Assembly (NCBI GenBank): GCA_963965975.1
Contig: OZ014411.1
Span: 9,921,501-9,985,500, forward strand
Source: Xestospongia bergquistia
Taxonomy: Eukaryota > Porifera > Demospongiae > Haplosclerida > Petrosiidae
Reading direction: 5' to 3'
DNA length: 64,000 nt
In this document: positions 60,001 through 64,000 of the stretch, piece after piece
Layout of the letters: the number at the start of each line of letters is the position of its first letter
Position numbering within the stretch: the first letter of the stretch is position 1
Translations under genes and position numbers: made by a program
The notes under the pieces: generated by a model
Seen by the model: only the letters and a program-made list of their open reading frames with translations
Database searches by the model: none
Told to the model about the DNA's origin: nothing

Positions 60001-62885
60001 AAGAGAGTGTGATAGAGAGCCACAAAATAACTCTTAAAAACATTGAAACTTTGACACTGCCACATCCAATGGTTTATGATTTTGTTATTTACCATATCTT
60101 TTATGTCGACTGATGCTTTGTTCTGAAGCAATACTTCTATTACATCAGTATGTCTCTTCTCAATAGCATAGAATATAGCAGTCTTACCAGCCTAAATTAA
60201 GAAGATATCATTTATTATTATATATGCACATATATTTGAAACTATTCAACCACCCAATGTGAGAGGGGTATACAGTTTGGCACCACGATAAGAACACAAC
60301 AAAGACAAACATCAATCAAGGTGTCAAACCACATTGCTCTCCTACCTTTTTAGTATAAATAAAATATCAGTTGGTTATTTCAAATGTAATTAAAGTTGTA
60401 ATTACATATAATTACATATCAGGAATTTTCTATGATTAGTATTTACAGTTGTAATCATTACAGACATTTATAGGACTTACTATAATTGCAACATCCCTGC
60501 TATATATCTTTAACTATAACCCCAATAACTATTAACAAAGGAATAGAACCATATCTCTGACATTGACAGTTTGATACTAGCAAGGTTTGATGTTACTGTT
60601 AGATAACATATAGTAACTTTATAGAACACATTATTGCTAGGGAAATTATTTAAAAATGCTGCACAGCAAGATTTGAAATTGAAACAACCTTTATATTTGT
60701 ATTGTAATTTATCACCAATTGCAATAAAATCACTTACAATTACCAATTACATTTACATTTAAAAACAATTTCAATTACTAAAGCAATTACGAAAAAAAAA
60801 TTTGTGAAAAGCTGCTCTAATATTTTTTGCTGGTACAGTTGTAATTGTGAAGGGCTGTTGTGACAAATTTGAAGACTGGAGGGGCTACAGCACAGTTTTA
60901 CACAGATGCTGAAGGCAATATCTGTTTCTATGCTTTCCAAGTGACTACTCAGTATACCTTTATACTGTTCCTAGATTCCATGCCAACTCATTACACTTAC
61001 TTCTATGCTTAAGAGTTTAGGTTAGGTGTGGTGTCTGCTAGGAATAATATAAAGTAGTAAAACTTCATCATTACAGGTTGGATGAGTGTACTCAGATAAA
61101 CTATGAAACAGAACATTTACTATAACTACTTCACTAAAGACAAAGTAATAATAATTTGAAGATATAAAAATAATAATTTTATAAATAAATTTTTAAATAA
61201 TCATCATTTGAGCATTTCTAGGCCACATGAAGAAAATGTGAAGAGCACATCAGAATCACCATCACAAAAAAATGCTAGACATGAAAAATAATTTTAAAAG
61301 AGAGAAATCACTCTGTAACTGTTTGAACCTTTTGAATGCTTGCCATTTGTGCCAATTGATTTTCATTTATCCTGCATTTTAATATTTGGAGTTGTGGTTT
61401 GATGTTGCTGGAATTATTTTGGATGTTAATTTGGGCTGCAGTAGAGACCATTGGTAAGTACTTAATTCCTTTCAAGTAACACATGCTGTCAGTTAATTGA
61501 TATTGAGGCACTTTGATCTTAATATCGTTAACTGCTACATAACTCTAACGATAATTCGTTGCATATGTGTACACCTAATATTATTGTCACTAAATATGAG
61601 TTTAAAGGCAGCCCAATTTTCTATTTTATTGAGGTCAGTCATCATTGTTGCTTGTTTATAATCATTAATAATAATGTATTATGTATGCATCAGAAAGTAT
61701 GTACAGATATGTAATCAAGACAAAATAGTTAATCTAACTAGCAATGTACTATAGGTATGTATGTTTCTTAATTGTTAGAAGACAAGATGAATCTGATCTT
61801 CTTAAGACACTGAAACGAAGAAGGAATTCAAGTCAACTCCACTTAAAATGGATCTCATGATAGAATAATCAATTTAACTGATCTCCATTTTTTGTTACTT
61901 CCTTATGAATATAATTACAACTTATTAACTTAATTCAAGCAAATAATGTCGTGTTTACAGGAAAGTCTATTTCCAAGCTCTGTAAAATGGCTACATTTAT
62001 TTGCTAAAGCATTCAAAATAAGACTTGTGAAAGTGGATAGATAAAATCATAAGTTTCAACATTAAATAATCCTTCTAGTTTTACAGTTATTGGAAGGTGA
62101 AAAGAATGACAAGAACAACATCATGTCAAATCTACGTAGGTACTGCTACCACCTCTCTGATATGTGTGTATATAAACATGTTGTCCAAAACATTAGAAAT
62201 ACCTGTCACACTGCACATGGCAGAGAGTAAAGACTATTGACAAGCTAAATAGCAAGATCTATTGGCTTGATAATGGCAAATGTTAGAGAACAGTGTCAAA
62301 TCTGCACTATCTGGCAAGAAAATAACCCATTTCTTAATCAAAGTTTCATTTACTACATTGCAATTGCTGTGGATACATCCATGTAATAATATGGGAAATA
62401 CATACCTTAATTATGTCAATTTACAATAGAAAAAAAAAAAAACAATATATAATAATAGTAGTTCGCTCTATAGTTAATAAAGCTAGTTAAGGCCATGTTG
62501 TCAACTTTCAATCAAAGCAAAAATGTAAAGACTGTTGCTGTATTGTGAACATTGTTATGTTAATGAATAAATTTCTGTGAGAATTTAATTTTGTGTCCTT
62601 TTATGGTCAGTAATTAGTTAATAATAAGTAAAAACAAGTGAGAATATTGTTTTTACATTGCACAAAGCTCTTTTGTACAAGTACAACAAATTAAAAATTG
62701 CTTGTATTTTTAAGGAAGAAGATATTACATTCTTCAAATATAAAGTGTTTCTAACACTACATATCAAAAAAGAAATAGATGCTTACTTTGTTAACATGGT
62801 TAAGAGTGGCTCCTCTCTGTGTTAAAATCAAAACGATATCTTTGTGTCCCTTCTTTGTTGCTAACATTATAGAAGTATATCCTTC
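54096..62885 (-). pseudogene. Gene B: paralogue of gene A (Ank-ROC-COR-Death) with a frameshift; 5' end beyond the window
   Basis: Exons in transcript order: 62885-62787 and 60191-60093 (one 33-residue ankyrin repeat each), 59489-59426, 58377-56539 (ROC-COR), 55397-54953, 54883-54812, 54533-54255 (Death domain), 54127-54096. Exon sizes of 99, 64, 445, 72, 279 and 32 nt equal those of gene A. The P-loop [13 protein letters not shown] and the G4-like GTNYDK are kept, and the C-terminus DGETTPPSST matches A. Near 57300-57320, after LREK, gene B lacks 2 nt relative to A. The frame then ends at a TGA at 57284, while the homologous frame resumes as [10 protein letters not shown]. The rest is open and well conserved. 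So B is either a recent pseudogene or an intact gene with a sequencing error at this A-rich site. Divergence from A is greatest in the P-loop-to-G3 insert. Confidence 0.8.
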
Positions 62886-64000
62886 CTAAACAGAACATAA
62901 TAAAACCATTAATGTACATAATGAATCAGAATTATGACTGCTATACATTATCTGTACTAGATCAATAGTCATTACACTACAATAGGTATATTTTTCAAAA
63001 GTCTTGATCACAATTATACATAATAAGTATAAAAGTTGACATTATCCAGTAGCAAAAGTGAATACACTGAATTTTTGGTAGAATTGACAAAGCTGGCATC
63101 CCAAGACAATGCAATCATATGTTTTAACTTTAACATACACGTCATGCTTAATATACAAATAAAAGGAATTTTAAAGACTATGTTTTTTATCATTACAATA
63201 TAAGACAAGTGTAGAACTACTGTCACAGTTTAAGTGATTAACAAACATCAGGACAATAAGACCAAATCACTGCTAACAACATAATAACAAAACAAAATAA
63301 AAAACACTAATTTTTGTGTATAGAATTGCAAACAACCTTCAAATATCTTATATTATACTCATAACAGTTATCATCTATTATGAAAAAAATCAAGTATACA
63401 TTTGTAAATACATAACTAATTATTCACACATGTACCAATATTAACACCTACAATAAACAAACAAATTCAATTTAGTAATACAGTAGTCTGGTAGTAATGC
63501 CATTAATATCACTGTTACAATCAATATTCATAACAAATTCACTACTACAATACAGTAATATATATAATTAGAAGTTGTACTATAAAATATTAAACTTACC
63601 ATCTATTAGTTTATAAATACCACATTTATAAGACAGGCGACCACAGCACCATAGAAGTGGAGACAAACACAACAATCAACAATAATGCATTGAATATATT
63701 TGCAAATTATGCTACATTATATAATACTTACCTCCTATTATATTTTAAAGACCACATTCAAAAGGCAAGCAATCACACCACCATAAAAGTGGAGACAAAA
63801 AACAATATAGTACAAACAACAATTGGAACATTACATTGAATACACAAACAAATTGTATTACATTATATCATACTTACCGACTATTAGATTATAAAGATGA
63901 CATTCCAAAGACAAGAAGTACAACAACATAAAAGTGGAGAGAACATATTATACAAACAACATTGCATTGAATCAGGCAAGCAGCGGTTATGTAGGGATGA
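62886..64000 (-). repeat. Gene B intron with diverged copies of the 143-bp cassette array
   Basis: From about 63590 to the edge, three units related to the gene A array are visible, spaced about 132-147 bp. On the gene strand they keep CTATT-class acceptors (TAATAG or CTAATAG), a three-base slot (TCG, GAG and ATG in transcript order) and the donor GTAAG. The bodies of the units differ a good deal from those in A. The array sits immediately upstream of the ankyrin exon equivalent to the one that follows the array in gene A, and it continues past the window. The 62886-63590 part is ordinary AT-rich intron. Confidence 0.8.

Overview
The window is nuclear DNA of an invertebrate animal. It is very AT-rich, its genes are split by many short introns (about 45 bp and up), and genes sit within a few hundred bases of each other. 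It encodes animal-specific proteins: CSL/RBPJ (Notch effector), a TBC1D8/9-type RabGAP, WDR5, a PHF13/23-type PHD protein and Ank-ROC-COR-Death proteins. This combination fits an early-branching metazoan. A haplosclerid demosponge such as Amphimedon is my best guess, but that is an inference and not a search result.

Layout. 0.3-3.6 kb (-): a proline-rich RhoGAP gene running off the left edge, with a MITE-like inverted repeat in an intron. 4.8-17.2 kb (+): a complete 25-exon TBC1D8/9 orthologue, head-to-head with the RhoGAP gene. 17.8-22.5 kb (+): a complete 12-exon CSL/RBPJ gene. 22.7-24.5 kb (+): a complete 5-exon PHD-finger gene. 24.5-27.3 kb: decayed simple repeats. 27.3-44.8 kb (-): Ank-ROC-COR-Death gene A (11 main exons, 1008 codons), with a 5-kb tandem array in one intron and two dead DNA transposons in others. 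46.5-50.6 kb: a decayed DDE-type DNA transposon with 27-bp terminal inverted repeats. 52.2 kb (-): an isolated WDR5 terminal exon. 54.1-62.9 kb (-): Ank-ROC-COR-Death gene B, a paralogue of A with a 2-bp frameshift; its 5' part lies past the right edge. 63.6-64.0 kb: the start of a diverged version of the same tandem array in the equivalent intron.

For the complete genes the exon chains were assembled by hand. In each, splice phases close and the total coding length is a multiple of three: 3348 nt for TBC1D8/9, 2010 nt for CSL, 546 nt for the PHD gene and 3027 nt for gene A.

Most notable signal. The array inside gene A (about 34.72-39.85 kb) is about 36 copies of a 143-bp unit. On the gene's own strand each copy reads as a whole splicing cassette: a roughly 105-nt AG-free T-rich stretch, an acceptor TAATAG, exactly three bases, then a strong donor (GTAAGTATG). 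The three-base slot is variable while most of the unit is nearly uniform. Read as a codon in the frame of the flanking phase-0 ankyrin exons, all 36 slots are sense codons (14 Glu, 7 Arg, 3 Gln, 3 Leu, 3 Trp, 2 Val, 2 Pro, 1 Phe, 1 Ala). The diverged array in paralogue B keeps the same acceptor-NNN-donor structure. The hypothesis is a tandem bank of one-codon micro-exons placed between two ankyrin repeats. It rests on sequence pattern only and needs RNA evidence. The main alternative is an array of decoy U1-binding sites.
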